From: Impatiens glandulifera
Taxonomy: Eukaryota > Streptophyta > Magnoliopsida > Ericales > Balsaminaceae
Length of the DNA: 64,000 nt
Direction: 5' to 3'
Assembly (NCBI RefSeq): GCF_907164915.1
Contig: NC_061870.1
Coordinates: forward strand, 31,845,848-31,909,847
In this document: in pieces, positions 1-13,453 of the stretch
Position numbering within the stretch: position 1 is the first letter of the stretch
Layout of the letters: every line of letters starts with the position of its first letter
Made by a program: the position numbers and the translations under genes
The notes under the pieces: generated by a model
Told to the model about the DNA's origin: nothing
What the model saw: only the letters and a program-made list of their open reading frames with translations
Databases searched by the model: none

Positions 1-1680
1 TTCCAAAAAGGCGGCCAGAATAGAGTTAAATATGAGAGTGTATATAATTGGTCGTATAATCTAAACACCCAAATCAGAAGAATCAAAATTCGGTATGACT
101 TCTGGTAAACCACTTTACTATAAATTATGTTGCTTTAAACTATCTTTTAATCTATCTTTTAAACATGCCAATAAAGCGTGATCATTAATAATAAGACTAT
201 ATGTGGACTATTTAGTATGTTGAATTCTTGTACCTAGAATAAACCTTTTTCTATTGGAGATATGTAAACAAAATCCCAAAATTAAATACGACAACAATCT
301 TCTAGATATAGTTCATGATTTCATTGAAAAAGATTCATGATAATGATGATATACATCATAGAAAGCAGTTGTTGCACCGTTCTTCATCTAGAAATTAATT
401 AGTTTTATTTTAATTTAATAAATTAATTTCAGAAGGAAGATAGAATCAAAAGTGTGGTTTAATTTAATAAATAAACATTACAAGGTTAGATAGAATCAAA
501 AGTGTGGTCTAATTGCAAGGATCATGCCTGATCTTTCTTATAATAGATGTCAATTTGGAGCCTAGCTTGGAGGGGTGGGTGAATAATATATGTATACATT
601 ATGAGCTTTAATTTGGAAATTGCAATAATTAATATTGTTCATCTCTTTAATTTCCTTTTATTTTATTCTTGGGATAGAGAAGTGATATGTTGATTTTTTT
701 TAAATAGCTCATGTATTATATCTAGTATCGGGGAATATATATTCATCTTTTTTTATCGCTAGGCTGAGGAAGGACACGTCTCCAACATTCCAAGTTGGCA
801 TGAATTCATCGTATAAGAAAGACCATGCATGATCCATGACAGTTGGTAGTTTAATTTCTGGATCATGCCATGTTAATTAGTTTGGATATTTTCAAGTTTA
901 TTCATATATTACATTATTCAAATTATACTTAAAGTTTTGTTTGGTGAATAATTAAAAAGTGGACCTCGAACCTCACTATTCACTAGTATAAAAGAGGTCA
1001 CTGCAAAAATAAATGAAAATGTTAATAGTAGAGGCTAGGCAATTGAGACATGAAAACCATCTCTAGTAGTTGTTATTGCTTTTGTCGCGGTGCTCAGTTG
1101 CAATTCCATCGCTATTGATACATATTTTAAAATATTAGTTTATTTTGGTCAATAGCGACGAATCCCTAATATATGTCACTCTTAACCTCGTTCATATTTG
1201 GGTTATCTGATTAGCTCAAACCCGCAAACTCTAGATGCATATTAAATATATGTTATAAATATCTTAGGGGTGATCTTAACTAGTATATATGCATCCTTAG
1301 ATTTTGCACTTCGGTTTCAACATTTTTTTTTCATGGAATTGATTAGAAATTATGTTCGATTAATTAATTTGAAATGAAAGGAATATATGCAAAGTGAGCA
1401 CCCTCATATCATATCATCTGAGTTAAAGCAAATGATGTAATTTTGGAACATTTGAAGATTATGAATGTATAGCCTTGTTCTTTGCTATTTATTTAATTAT
1501 TTTCTTGCTTATCCCATCCATGTATAATGATTTTGAACCTAAATGAGAAAACAGACCCCCATCTGAAATTGCAATCAGGCCTACCAACATTAAATGGTTA
1601 ATTAGAAAGTTGAAAGAGATTGAAAACATGTGCAACATGGAAACACAAAAAAAAATCTCCAAAATATCTTTACTTAAGAA
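1..1680. other. gene-free AT-rich flank
   Basis: I see no coding region, RNA gene or complete mobile element. The sequence is rich in A/T runs, and the only open frames are short and unconserved in appearance. A short direct repeat of about 28 bp, with few mismatches, starts near 438 and again near 488. Confidence 0.6.
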
Positions 1681-1685
1681 AATCT

Positions 1686-1788
1686 CACGTGGGCATGCAC
1701 ATGTGGATCCATGTGCACACGTGGACAAATGGGACCCCGCCTCTTGACTGACCTCCCATCCTTTGCCCTATCCACGTGCCCCACGTCA
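1686..1788. promoter_or_regulatory. cluster of four ACGT-core (G-box/ABRE-type) elements
   Basis: Three perfect CACGTG palindromes lie at 1686-1691, 1718-1723 and 1773-1778. A CCACGTCA element follows at 1781-1788. These are binding cores for bZIP (ABF/AREB) and bHLH factors. The block is clearly more GC-rich than its surroundings. The nearest gene downstream is the NCED gene, about 4.95 kb away. Arabidopsis NCED3 is known to need a distal G-box more than 2 kb upstream for dehydration induction, so a distal control role is plausible. That link is inference, and the block could also serve an unseen gene to the left. Confidence 0.5.
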
Positions 1789-1820
1789 GACCTCCACCTG
1801 CTGCTTCTGTTCTTACTCCC

Positions 1821-1854
1821 TAATCTAATCTAATCTAATCTAATCTAATCTAAT
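1821..1854. repeat. (TAATC)n pentanucleotide microsatellite
   Basis: Six perfect TAATC units plus a partial unit lie directly after the G-box cluster. Confidence 0.95.
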
Positions 1855-4706
1855 TTCATATCTTACTTATAAACTAATTATTATTTAATTAAATAAACCT
1901 TAACTACAGAAAAGCCATTAAAAAAAATAAGCATTATATTTCAATAATTAACATTGGACCAGTCTTCATATACCCATAAAATTAGACTAATTAATTAATT
2001 AACCCACATTGAAATAACAATTAAAAAAAGCTAAGAGTTTTTAATAATAATAATAATAATCTAGATGGGCTCATGAGTACTACTTACTAATCATTTGCTT
2101 AAAGCCATTAATTGTTGCATGTTAAGTTGCTAATCATTGTTAGCATATATCATGTGCCAACTGCCTATAACTGCCAATAATTGCTACATATTTTATTAGT
2201 AAAAAAGATTTGATATTAGGTTCATTATTAATTAATAATGATGAGGGTTTTCCTCCCATGTTAATCATCATTATGTCAGTTCTTTGCATCTGTATATCAT
2301 CTCCTTATTCGAGTAGCTAGGTCAATGTAACATATAAATATATTGGTTCATCTCATTTTCTACCCTACCCTAGCCTAGCCCAGCCCTTTTTATAAGTGAT
2401 AATAAGTACATGAACCAATTGATTTTAAATTGGCCTTAAAAGAAACTATTAATTAATGTTACCTAAGAATGAGACATCTTCCAATGACCAATGTTAGGTT
2501 TTAATACTAGATCAGGTTCTTTTGAATATTCATGCATCATGTGATTGGGAAACTTTTAATTACTAATCTCCACTTCTTTTATTTTTTTACATAACATAAC
2601 AATTATTTCTCATTGTCAAATGGCACAAATCAAATAAACATAAGAAATCTAAAAAATAAATAAAGATTTAAAATTCGATTTCTATTAAACACTCTAATTT
2701 AAAGAGAGTTATATTAGATATTTCAGACAATAAACCCAAATAAAAATAATAATTGTGAATTGCTTTAAAAACTTATGGACAGAACTCAGAAGAAATCCAT
2801 ATAATATTAATCAATTCTCATATTTTCAGTTAATGCAATTTTGAAACATATACATTTGTTTTTTTTGTAAGTTATGGCATGTTTAGTTCATCTATGAAGT
2901 AGAACATTAAGTTTACTATATTATATATATAACACAAGTTGTGGAATAATATGAAACCGACCATTTTAATATACAAACATTAAAAGATTAAAAAATATGT
3001 GGTTAATATGAGTTCTTGTACCATGGTGCATAATGCATGTGCTAACCGTCAAAAGAAAAAAAACTGACTATAAGGAACCACCATGTCAATCCCAACATAA
3101 TTAACAATTTCTCAAATAAAAATTATAGTTAATCATGATTCTCCTAGTCATTATTAATTGGATAAAATCCCGCAAGTTAAGGGAGTATGAATTATGAAAG
3201 AATATATAGTTTTTGTTGGACCCATGTGGCTGTTTCACGATAGATTATTCATTCATTAATTAATGGAGCATAAATCTTGGTTTTTATTATATTCATATCC
3301 AATAATTAATTAAGATAGAGCTAAACCAAATTGTCTATACTATTATATTCTTTAAAAAAATTGCATTGGCCTAATAAGGGATTGAGTATATTCATCTAAT
3401 AGTATTTTTTTGGGGATTTAACGTAATATTATGTTACTATGATCGATCTCTTACTTTCTGTATGTTTCCAACTTAAAAGTTAGCTGATTATTTGTTTGTG
3501 GTGACATAAATCCCTCCCTTACTTTTTTTTTATATAAATTTTATTTTTATTAAAAGTATAAAACGATTTTTATTATTCTATAACTAGGTTGGGATCCTCT
3601 GCTACTAATTATACATGTTCCTTCAAAGGAATAGGGCAAATTAATAAATTCTTTTTTTTTAATATTCAAAATTGTGAGAAGTAACATAAAAAACATGTAA
3701 GATTCGGTAGCAGATGATTTCAGATATTTGAGTTAACTAAAGTAGAAGATGAATTAGTTATAATAACATATAACAATAACAATACTTATGATATTTTTAT
3801 CTCCAATAAAAATATTTAACTGGAGAATGAGTTGATAATTTGTTATTGACTTTTTTCCTCATATTTATTATAAAAAAATATGATAAATAATTAAATTAAA
3901 TATATATTTAATATATTCCATATAAAATAATATAAATGAGAATCATTCAAATCTGCCCAAAACAAATTGAGAGAAAAATTATAAAAAAATTAACACTACA
4001 CAACAAAATGTTTACGGATAAATAAAATAAATAAACAAAACAGAACAAACTTTTCGATGAGTTTCTCGACCGACTCAACCAGTTTATCGAATACAACTTT
4101 TCCTATTAAAATAATTATGGATTAAACGCATCAAACGACAATGTTTACTAATTGTTCTACGATTTCTTTCAAACTAAATGGTTCATAAGAAAATAATGAA
4201 AAATAGGAACCTAACGGTTCAAACCAACCAAGTTCAGTGTTTCTGTCCACACTTCCCAACAGCTAATGAAAAACTCCGACATAACCCAATATATATCGGT
4301 CATGTTTCATAATAATAAACTCCAAATCACCACCAATCTATACTAAATTAAAACTAGTCTTTTCTAAACTATTGGAATTGAATTCAAGAGATATTGAAAT
4401 TCCGTTATAACTTAATAATCGGAAGAAGGGTGAAAACATTTGTATACACAAAATCTCACAATCAAGTGTCAACATTATATATGTACATTCTTAGCTAGGC
4501 CATAACCTTAATAGGCATTGATTCACTTGAAAAGAGTTGGTGATTAGTCGTTTTCGCACCAATAGGATGAGTTGTGAGACTTGCTATTTGGACAAACTAA
4601 CCAGTACCCACACTAATTCCCTCCCTACGACTGGTTGGTTATCTGTCCATTTATTTTCCAAGTGAATGCCTAAAAAATTACAAAACCAAAGATTTGCCAA
4701 ATAAGC
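1855..4706. other. gene-free AT-rich intergenic region
   Basis: I see no gene. The stretch holds A/T homopolymers, TAAT-rich tracts and a short (TAA)n run near 2041-2060. No transposon ends could be paired. Confidence 0.55.
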
Positions 4707-4840
4707 TAGAGCTTGTTTGATGTTGGGTTATTTAGTGTTTTTTATCGAATTTTTAATGAGAAAGTAAGCCATTTGGGTTTTTAATTAGTTTAAATAAGAT
4801 TTTATTTTTTATATACAAAACCCAAAATTAAACTAGCTCT
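4707..4840. mobile_element. small MITE with about 25-bp inverted ends
   Basis: The left end reads AGAGCTTGTTTGATGTTGGG. The reverse complement of the right end (to 4840) begins AGAGCTAGTTTAATTTTGGG, giving imperfect terminal inverted repeats around a 134-bp AT-rich body with no coding capacity. The same left end recurs near 19536 and, more decayed, near 34609, so it is a dispersed family. I could not define a clear target-site duplication, so the superfamily is unknown. Confidence 0.6.
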
Positions 4841-6530
4841 AACTGTATAATTTGATCGTTACCAATATATATGCACTACTTTTGTCTATTCACGAGAGTT
4901 AAAAAAGTCCCATAAAAAAAACAGAAAAGAAAAGAGAGATAACAACGACCTATATCTCTTGTCACATCAGGGGACCTTTATCACCCAATATTTTAATACC
5001 TACATTTCCCCCCACACTAACTATAAACAGTTGTATTAATACAAAACTGGAAAGTTGTGATTTTAAGATACATATATGTGTGATGTAAATGATACAAAAT
5101 AAATATCAAATTACAAAAACAAATACGTGACAAACAAAATTTCAAAATAACTCTATCTAGAGTTTATCAAATGACTAAAATCTACTCGATAGACCCCGTT
5201 TCATTGATTAATACGGATTGAATAGGTGGGATCGGATTTAAATAATTAAAATTAAAAAGTGTTTCTATTTAACTTTATATTTGCTTGAATTTTGATTCAA
5301 TTGGGTAAGCTATCTAGTTAGCTAGGTGGGAATTATAAAAGCATGTCAGGATTGGATAAAGTGGATACAATAATGGAAGCATAAGTTGCTGTTTTATCAT
5401 CAGAAGTTGGAGCATTTGTCATCTGGATATTGCATAGAAATTATGAAGATAAGTCCCCCCACCACCACCATCACCTGAAAGTCTGCTTCATGGGACTTGT
5501 GTCTCCTTCAAAGAAATGCTAATTAAATTTCCACCAAAATTAATTGGACATGTTATTATTATGAGTTTCAAACATTTGAATACGGGAATTGTTGTAAGCG
5601 CATAATATCTTCTTTACTTGCAATATCTGGTGTGAGGAAGTATTGTTTAATGCCGAGAGTGAAGTGGCGCAATCTAATGGATCAAAAAGTAAATTATTTT
5701 CTTTCTTCTCTCTTTTCTCACACTTTCTACTTTTTCTAACTAATGAGTTGATGTCACGTCACTTCTCTATCAGTCATCCTCCCAATAATATGCCACTCTC
5801 CACCCATGTTGAAATGCACATGACCTAACTTCTAATGATTCAGGGTAAGAATTACTTTGTATATATAACATATTTTTCTCTGAAAAACGCAAATAAAAAA
5901 AAAACTCTTGAATAAACCTTCATCAGACAAGCCCATGTTGTCATACAATTATTAATTATCCATTCTTGGAATTGATGTTATTTTTCTTTATCTTTTTTTG
6001 CTTGCTATCAATCAATTTAAAAATTATTATTATTGTTGAATGGCTGAGATTAATAATAGCAACGAGGACTGAAGTTGCAGGGGCGGCGGGATTTCATGAA
6101 CAGGGACAGAACAAGAACAAAGCGGCTAATTACTCCTTTTTCTTTTCTTTTCTTTTCTTTTTTCCTTAGACGGATAATACTAGATTTAATTAATAAAACT
6201 TTTAAACAAAGCTAATTTTTATTTAAAACAAATGAAGTTTAAGTCTTGTTTCCAATATTAAGAAAAAAACAAGTGACGCACAAAGACCACCACCTTGGTA
6301 AACAATTCCTTAGAAATCATTTGGGGAGAACGAACAAATTGAAATAAATTGAAAAGTAATATGAAATATTTACTATCATATATATATATATGTATGGAAT
6401 GACGTAGATATGATATATCCTATTCAATTCCTAATTAGTACTGATACTATGTATTTCTGACATGTAAAAATTAATTAATTAATTATAATAAAAATGAATT
6501 GGCAAATGCCACGCCTCCTCCTACAAGTGC
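4841..6530. other. NCED upstream region, no gene seen
   Basis: I see no coding gene. The short open frames at 5643-5828 and 5966-6169 have low-complexity, hydrophobic products and no recognisable domain. The stretch probably includes the proximal promoter of NCED. Confidence 0.5.
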
Positions 6531-6546
6531 CCTATGTAAACATTTG

Positions 6547-6555
6547 ACACGTGGC
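6547..6555 (+). promoter_or_regulatory. ABRE/G-box ACACGTGGC upstream of NCED
   Basis: ACACGTGGC contains a perfect CACGTG palindrome inside a strong ABRE core (ACGTGGC). It lies about 190 bp upstream of the preferred NCED start. An A/T-rich TTATTTATTA at 6586-6595 could act as the TATA box, which would put the G-box near -65 and give a 5' UTR of roughly 120 nt. The transcription start is not known from sequence alone. Confidence 0.55.
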
Positions 6556-6737
6556 TTACCTTCGTCTTCTCTCACTCTTTCCATTATTTATTATCATTCA
6601 TGAGACCTTCATCTCTCTCTATCTCTCCAAAACAAAAACAATCGCAGTCATTCTTAATTATAACACCACTCCCACACTCTCTCTGTCAACTGAAAACGCA
6701 AGATTTCTTATTTTTTTCAAAAAAAGAACCATTGAAA

Positions 6738-8411
6738 ATGGCATCCACAACAATAATAACGATGACGAGTATGAGAAGCAGCAACAAATCTCTTATTGAT
6801 TTTGGTTCAAAACCCAATTTCCCTTCTAATCAATCCACTTTTACGCCGCCGCCGCAGCACTGGAATTTACTACAAAAGGCCGCCGCCACCACTCTAAACG
6901 CCTTTGAGGCCGCGTTACTAGATCGCGACCGCAGCAAACCACTTCCAAAAACAGCCGACCCAGCAGTCCAAATCGCAGGCAACTTTTCACCCGTCAATGA
7001 AAGCCCTGTTCATCATTTCCTACCCGTTACCACCGGGAAAATACCCGATTGTATTAAAGGAGGTGTCTATGTTCGTAACGGTGCAAACCCGCTACACGAC
7101 CCGGTTGCAGGTCATCATTTCTTCGATGGTGACGGTATGGTCCACGCTGTCTCAATCGACGCTACCAATAATTCCGTTAGTTACGCATGCCGGTTCACGG
7201 AGACGAACCGGTTAGTCCACGAGAAAATGATCGGTCGACCCGTCTTTCCTAAAGCAATCGGAGAGCTCCACGGACACTCGGGCATTGCCCGACTTCTCCT
7301 CTTTTTTGCCCGTGGTGTTTTCGGGCTTGTTAATGGGACTAAGGGTATTGGCGTAGCGAACGCGGGTCTGGTCTATTTCAACGGCCGCCTTCTTGCTATG
7401 TCGGAAGATGACCTACCGTATCATGTCAGGATAACCCAATCGGGTGATATCGAGACAGTGGGTCGATTCAATTTTGACGGTCAACACCAATCATCTATGA
7501 TTGCCCACCCGAAAGTCGACCCGGAAACCCGAGAATTATTCTCCCTTAGCTACGACGTTGTAAAGAAACCATACCTAAAATACTTTAAATTCTCACCGAC
7601 GGGAGAGAAATCACCGGAGGTCGAGATTAAACTGGAGTCGCCGACGATGATCCACGACTTCGCCATCACTGAAAACTTCGTGGTAATCCCGGATCACCAA
7701 GTTGTGTTCAAGCTCCAGGAAATGATCCGGGGTGGGTCACCCGTAATATACGACAAGAAGAAAATGTCAAGATTCGGTATTCTACCGAAGAATTCCGGGT
7801 CAGATATAATATGGGTCGATTCGCCGGAAACATTCTGTTTCCATTTATGGAACGCGTGGGAAGAACCGAAAAGCGATGAAATCGTGGTGATAGGGTCTTG
7901 CATGACTCCAGCAGACTCCATTTTCAACGAATGTGACGAGAGTTTAAAGAGTGTATTATCCGAAATCCGGATAAACATTAAGACCCGTAAATCGACAAGA
8001 CGCCCGATTGTTGAATCCGATGAGCATATGAATTTGGAGGCCGGAATGGTGAATCGGAATAGGTTGGGCCGTAAGACGAGATTCGCTTACTTGGCGATCG
8101 TTGAACCATGGCCGAAGGTGTCGGGTTTTGCGAAGGTGGACCTGGTAACGGGTGAGGTTAAGAGATTTATGTATGGAGAACAGAGATACGGCGGCGAACC
8201 GTATTTTGTGGCGGCGGGTGGATGTGATTCGGAGGAAGATGAAGGGTATGTTATGGGTTTTGTGCACGATGAGAAGAAAGGGGAATCGGAATATGTGATC
8301 GTGAACGCGAGTTCTTTGAAGGTTGAGGCTAGCGTTAAGCTTCCGTCGAGAGTGCCGTACGGGTTTCATGGGACTTTCATAAGCGGGGAAGAATTGGCAA
8401 AGCAAATGTAG
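6738..8411 (+). CDS. NCED: 9-cis-epoxycarotenoid dioxygenase (NCED), intronless
   Basis: This plastid non-haem iron dioxygenase cleaves 9-cis-violaxanthin and 9-cis-neoxanthin to xanthoxin, the committed step of ABA synthesis. From the ATG at 6738 the protein has 557 residues. The four iron-ligand histidines are present: H257 (MIAHPK), H306 (IHDF), H369 (FHLW) and H544 (GFHGTF), with spacing like maize VP14. Other family blocks, such as the YVRNGANP and [12 protein letters not shown] segments, are intact. The Ser/Thr-rich N-terminus fits a transit peptide, followed by an amphipathic segment near residues 44-56 ([13 protein letters not shown]) of the type that docks VP14 to membranes. The frame stays open back to an ATG at 6600, but 6738 has a much better context (A at -3, G at +4). 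The length is short compared with the roughly 600 residues of NCED3. The lack of introns is normal for NCEDs. Gene order points to the NCED2/NCED3 lineage. Confidence 0.96.
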   Translation: MASTTIITMTSMRSSNKSLIDFGSKPNFPSNQSTFTPPPQHWNLLQKAAATTLNAFEAALLDRDRSKPLPKTADPAVQIAGNFSPVNESPVHHFLPVTTGKIPDCIKGGVYVRNGANPLHDPVAGHHFFDGDGMVHAVSIDATNNSVSYACRFTETNRLVHEKMIGRPVFPKAIGELHGHSGIARLLLFFARGVFGLVNGTKGIGVANAGLVYFNGRLLAMSEDDLPYHVRITQSGDIETVGRFNFDGQHQSSMIAHPKVDPETRELFSLSYDVVKKPYLKYFKFSPTGEKSPEVEIKLESPTMIHDFAITENFVVIPDHQVVFKLQEMIRGGSPVIYDKKKMSRFGILPKNSGSDIIWVDSPETFCFHLWNAWEEPKSDEIVVIGSCMTPADSIFNECDESLKSVLSEIRINIKTRKSTRRPIVESDEHMNLEAGMVNRNRLGRKTRFAYLAIVEPWPKVSGFAKVDLVTGEVKRFMYGEQRYGGEPYFVAAGGCDSEEDEGYVMGFVHDEKKGESEYVIVNASSLKVEASVKLPSRVPYGFHGTFISGEELAKQM

Positions 8412-8680
8412 AAATTAGTAATACATAATTGTCGAAAACCCATCAACACCAAAGTAGCTTAGCAGTAAGAATCGAGTTATTGAATGCGTTTCCAACTTAA
8501 AAACATTTGAAACAAGACTACATTGAATGTCATACAAGAGGTTGTTTTATTTTGTTTTTTTGGGAGTTTATTATTGGTCCCCTGTCTCTTCTAAATAAGT
8601 TTATTTTTTTTTTTTTTTTTTTTTTTTTCATAAACGCTTACCTAGGACGCACTGCGTTTTTGTGTTTTGACTCAAAATAT

Positions 8681-8854
8681 GGGTTAATTCGATGCTACCC
8701 ATACAGGCAGTACCTGTATTCCACTCATAAAATGACACATATACACAAAAGTGAAGCATCACCTTCCTTATTTGTTGATTATTTTCTCTTTGTACAAATG
8801 GCAGTGCCTTAATGGATACAGGCACTACCTGTGTAGGTAGCATCGAACTAACCC
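8681..8854. mobile_element. 174-bp foldback (MITE-like) element
   Basis: The left arm at 8681-8725 and the right arm at 8811-8854 are inverted copies of about 44 bp with only a few mismatches; both contain TTCGATGCTACC. Each arm also has internal CAGG...CCTG symmetry. The 85-bp loop is non-coding. A transcript would fold into a long hairpin. Confidence 0.75.
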
Positions 8855-9582
8855 AAAATATGGGCCAGAGCACGTTCTTTAACTTTTTAACGTCAGTTGC
8901 GCGTTTTAGGCTTAAATTTTCGTTCTACAGATTCCACAGTTTTTACATTTTACAACCAAAAAAAAATAATTTAAAATTAATTATATATTACATTTTTAAA
9001 AGAAGTTTTATTTTATTTTAAGCATATACAACAAGTATAAAGCCAAACCTATCTTCTCAAGAGTATTACATTTATAGTTGCACTATTAAAAATATCAACT
9101 AAAATTTTATTAAATTTGAAACATATATAGATATAAAAACTGAAGTATGAACAACATATTTTAAAACTATATTTTTTAAATGTGTTGCATGCACATTTAT
9201 TTATTATTGTGTACGAAAATAATTCAGCCCTATCCCTATTTCCTCTGGAGTGTCTTAGGATTTTATTAATTTTCTAATAAAAAATCTATTGTATTTATAT
9301 TTATAACTATAAAGTTACTTTAATTTATCAACTTCAATACTCAAACATTTTTTTTTATTTTAAATATAAAAACTTTTTAATAATTCAACTAAAATAATTC
9401 AATTTTTAATCAACAATAATTTTTAAAGTAATTCCATAAAAATTCAAATAAACCAAAATGAAACAAGCTCAAGTGTTTGATTGGCAAAAAGAGTTCCAAA
9501 TAAAGAAATAAATAAATCTTAATGAACACTTGTACTAAATAATTAGTTTGTGTTCCACCGTTTGTTGCATTGTCTTTCTTCC

Positions 9583-9590
<8 letters not shown>

Positions 9591-9626
<36 letters not shown>
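9591..9626. repeat. (AT)n microsatellite
   Basis: About 18 perfect AT dinucleotides follow an A-run. Confidence 0.95.
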
Positions 9627-9633
<7 letters not shown>

Positions 9634-10454
9634 ATAACGTACAATAACAAACAATATGTCGACAGAAGTACAAATTAAGTGTTAGCAATTGTAATATAAT
9701 TAGTTATAAATAGTAAGAACTAAGAACAAAATTAAACTGAAGCACAATACAAGTTTTGTAACTATAAAAATGATGATTCTTTGCATGCAGAGCCGGATTC
9801 GAGTTTTGGACTGTCCCGCCCCGGTTGAAAAAATATAATTTTTTTTAATTAGATTTAGATAAAAAGAATTGATAAAAAATCATTTTTAATAAGATTTGAA
9901 CCTATAACCAAAACAAATTTTTAATTTTTATCATAAACAAATACAGAATAATATCTTTTGTTATCCCCTCTTCTAACCTAACGATAAAAAGAGGTGGATG
10001 CTAACTCTATGTTCCTGTGTTTGAGCCCGTCAGGCGGCAAGTTCTGCGCCTAGTTAAATGGTTAAGTGTATTTGCGGTCTACATACTTAATCCGTTGTCC
10101 TATATTTTTTTTCCAAAAAAAAAAACAATATCTTTTGTTTAAATATAAAAAAAATTAAATAACTATGTTAGATATTTATTAAATGTATTGTCCTAAGGAA
10201 GACTATCCTAGAGAGTTTGGTTGGCTTATCCCAAGGTGTCCTGTTTGCCTGAACAATAGGTCCAAAAATATTGTATATATTACCTAAAATTATAAAACTG
10301 AAGCATTTTTACAAATAGTAAAAATAAATATAAATCACATATTAATGTAAGAATATATCTAAATTTACATATATTAGTGAATTAACGTATTGACAATAAT
10401 AAATAGATGGATAAATATTGAGTGCTTGCGGTGCAAATAAGTTGCAATAAATAA

Positions 10455-10458
<4 letters not shown>

Positions 10459-10495
<37 letters not shown>
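10459..10495. repeat. (AT)n microsatellite
   Basis: About 18 AT dinucleotides, preceded by an AAAT repeat. Confidence 0.95.
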
Positions 10496-10496
<1 letters not shown>

Positions 10497-12112
10497 CTGC
10501 AGCTAATTTTGACTGTTTTTCCAAAAATGGCAGAGGCGGGACCAGACGGTGAGATACATATATATTAATTCAGCTGGTTTACGTTGTTGTTGTTACTTCT
10601 TTATTTATTTCTTTAATTATTAATTAGTAACATTTTTTGGATAATAATTAATCTGTTATTTTGAAAATCATTTTGTAAAGTTTTTTTATTAAAATTTTGA
10701 GCTATAAAAGGTATATATATATATACCGTGAACATTTTAATGAATGAAAATATGTAGTTTTAAAAATTGTTGGAAAGCCAAATGAATTAAAGTCATGATG
10801 ATGATGATATCTGTCGCAATTCCACTTGTTGGGGTCGGAAACTGACACTTGTGAATAATTAATTAATTATTTATAAATCATGTGATATTGCATATGTCGA
10901 CTTGTCTCTTCAAGAATGGGATGGCCAATTGTCAATTAATTAAAATAAAAATAAATATAAAAGCACCTTTTTGCATGCATGCAAGCAAATTAAAGGGTGT
11001 TTCTAATTAATTATAGACCCCCTCTCGTCGTCTCGGACTGCGCGCTATACAGATGAAGAATAAGAATCATCATGGGTTAACACCTAGCGGCCGACTTATT
11101 ATTATATTCTCTTAATTCATAAATATTAAAATAAAAAAACTATATATTCAAATTCAATCTTCAATTGTGTAAAATATTTTTGAAACTTTTAATCTTCCAT
11201 TCAACACTTACTCTTTCAAGATCGCAAACAACAAAATCAACTATTATATATTACTAAGTTAAGATATATATAATGAGAAAGGATGGGGAGAGATTAATTT
11301 GGGAATGGGAATTTGAGAAAAATAACGTGATTCAATCTGATTAGTTAAAAAAAATAATAAAGTTAATAATGTGGTGACACGTCATTCTCTTCTCAATCCT
11401 TCTCCCAAATTCTACAATAAAATCCAAAGCAATTTAAATAATTATTATAAAATATAGGCAAAAGTAAATATATATATATAGGGACGGAGCCAGGATTTGA
11501 AATTTATCCGGGCTAATATTTTTGTCAAGTTTTAATGTGAATGTTATTCTTTAACGACGTGAAACTTGTCAATAACGACGAAAAACACCATCATTTTTGT
11601 CAAATACATACAAAATATTTTAGACATAGTCCGAGTAGCTTTATACATGGATCCATATATATATAATGTACGTAATGCTTAAGGATCAATCGATCTACTT
11701 GATCAACTATAACTAATTAATTAGTTCCAATCATTAATAATAATAAAATTAATTTTTTTAAATGATTTATTTAATAATAATAAAAATTATATATTTAAAT
11801 TATAATATGCATATAACAAGGGACCAGTTTATTGGGCTTCGTCTAAATGAGTCTGAACCTTCAATGACTCTAGACTCTTTGTATTCTATGACACTGTAAA
11901 AGAAGAAAAAAAAAAAATTATGATACCCGTGCCAATAATCATTTACTTCTTTTTATTTTCTTTTTCTAGTAACAACAATATTTTCATCTATTTAACAATT
12001 ATATTTGATGATTTTATTTCTTATAAGAAAGAAGTATACATGACATACAAAATAAAATAAAATAATTAATTATTTGTCTAGTCTAGCATCACTAATCCAA
12101 ACATTTTGCAAT

Positions 12113-12405
12113 TAGAGTCGGCCCCGAGTTTTGGGTTGTCTCAACCCCAGTAGAAAAAATGTCGATATTTTTTTTACCGTATTTATTATAAAAAATTGAT
12201 AAACAAAATGATTTTTTGTTGAGATTTAAATTCATACAAAAATAATTTTTTTAAGTTTTTATCTTAAATCACTAAATTACCACACAACTTAGGTTTAAAA
12301 TTATAATAAATTTAACTAAATATCTTACTTTTTAATAAATGAGATACAATGAGGAGTGGGGCTACTAGCTGAAGGGCTTGTCGGGCTTAATCCAGGGCCG
12401 GCCCT
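12113..12405. mobile_element. possible hAT-type MITE with CCGGCCC ends
   Basis: The left end AGAGTCGGCCCCGAGTT and the reverse complement of the right end AGGGCCGGCCCTGGATT match as imperfect inverted repeats of a type common in plant hAT MITEs. The left third resembles the sequence starting at 9787 (AGAGCCGGATTCGAG), so the family is dispersed. I found no matching target duplication and the interior is non-coding. Confidence 0.4.
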
Positions 12406-13453
12406 ACTTATAGTAGTGTGAGACTTGACCCACTAAATTCGGTTGAAACTCCATCAAACATTTTAAATGTTAGTCGTCTTCTCCGTCTATAGTATATTAG
12501 ACACCGAGTTAACATAATGCAACTATTTTCATACCTTATCATTTATCCGTAAAAATTGATAGCACTACATCGATCCAAATAAATAACTTTTGCTCGAAAT
12601 ATTCTTGTCCAATAATTTATCACACAAACACTCAATATTGAATGGTTGTGTTAATGTTGAGTAACACAATCGAAAAATATAAGAGAATTGTTCATAGTTT
12701 ACAGATATATCATTTTTCAATTTTTCAATGATTAGTATGAGTTCTCAACCTGACAAAATATTTTATTATGTATAGAAATAAAACTCTAACAAGAATCAAA
12801 CATTTTTTTCAACCGTGAGCGCATTGTTTATAGGGATCGCTACCAATTCAAACAAATGAACGAGTCATTTCCTAACTAAAAACTTTAGAGAATTTTTATT
12901 TTTATTTACTCAGCGAAAATTATGTTCATAACTTGTAATGAAAGGTTTATGATAGAATTTGTGTTTTCATCATATGTGATGCGGTTGAGATTTATAATAG
13001 TTATGTTAATTGTAAATGTTTTCCTTTTTACATGTTTACCCAAAAATTAAAAATAATCTGTATAAGATAAGTTTCATGATCGACAAATTCATACAAAAAA
13101 ATGTAACACCTTTTCTATTACGCAACTATCCAAAGTTAATAATAATTAATTAATTAAAAATGTCCAGAATACCCTCACCTCGTAATTAAACTTCTTAATT
13201 ACTCTCTCACAATTATTTATCCAACTCTCCCAACTTAATACCCAGCTATATCTTAATTTAACTATAAACAATAACGGTATCTTAATTTAAAATTGTTTGT
13301 TTATTAAAAATATTTAAAATAGAGATGAATTAATAGATTCAATATGACACAGCAACAAATATACGTATTTGTATTAATGAAATTGTTTTTGATTTAGTAA
13401 AAAAGTAAATAAATAAAATTCAATTAATGTAAAATATATATATATAAAAATTT

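Larger units (their letters stand above)
8412..13448. other. gene-free region downstream of NCED
   Basis: No protein gene is visible. The first few hundred bases are probably the NCED 3' UTR and terminator. The rest holds a poly(T) run (8603-8628), a foldback element, two AT microsatellites, and decayed repeats with related ends near 9787 and 12113. Confidence 0.55.

Noticed and set aside
7694..8405. Minus-strand frames of 94 and 149 codons opposite NCED
   Set aside because: They are shadows of a well-supported, conserved coding sequence.
10021..10110. Possible SINE with a perfect A-box match TAGTTAAATGG at 10051-10061
   Set aside because: No B box lies at a sensible distance downstream and no flanking duplication was found.
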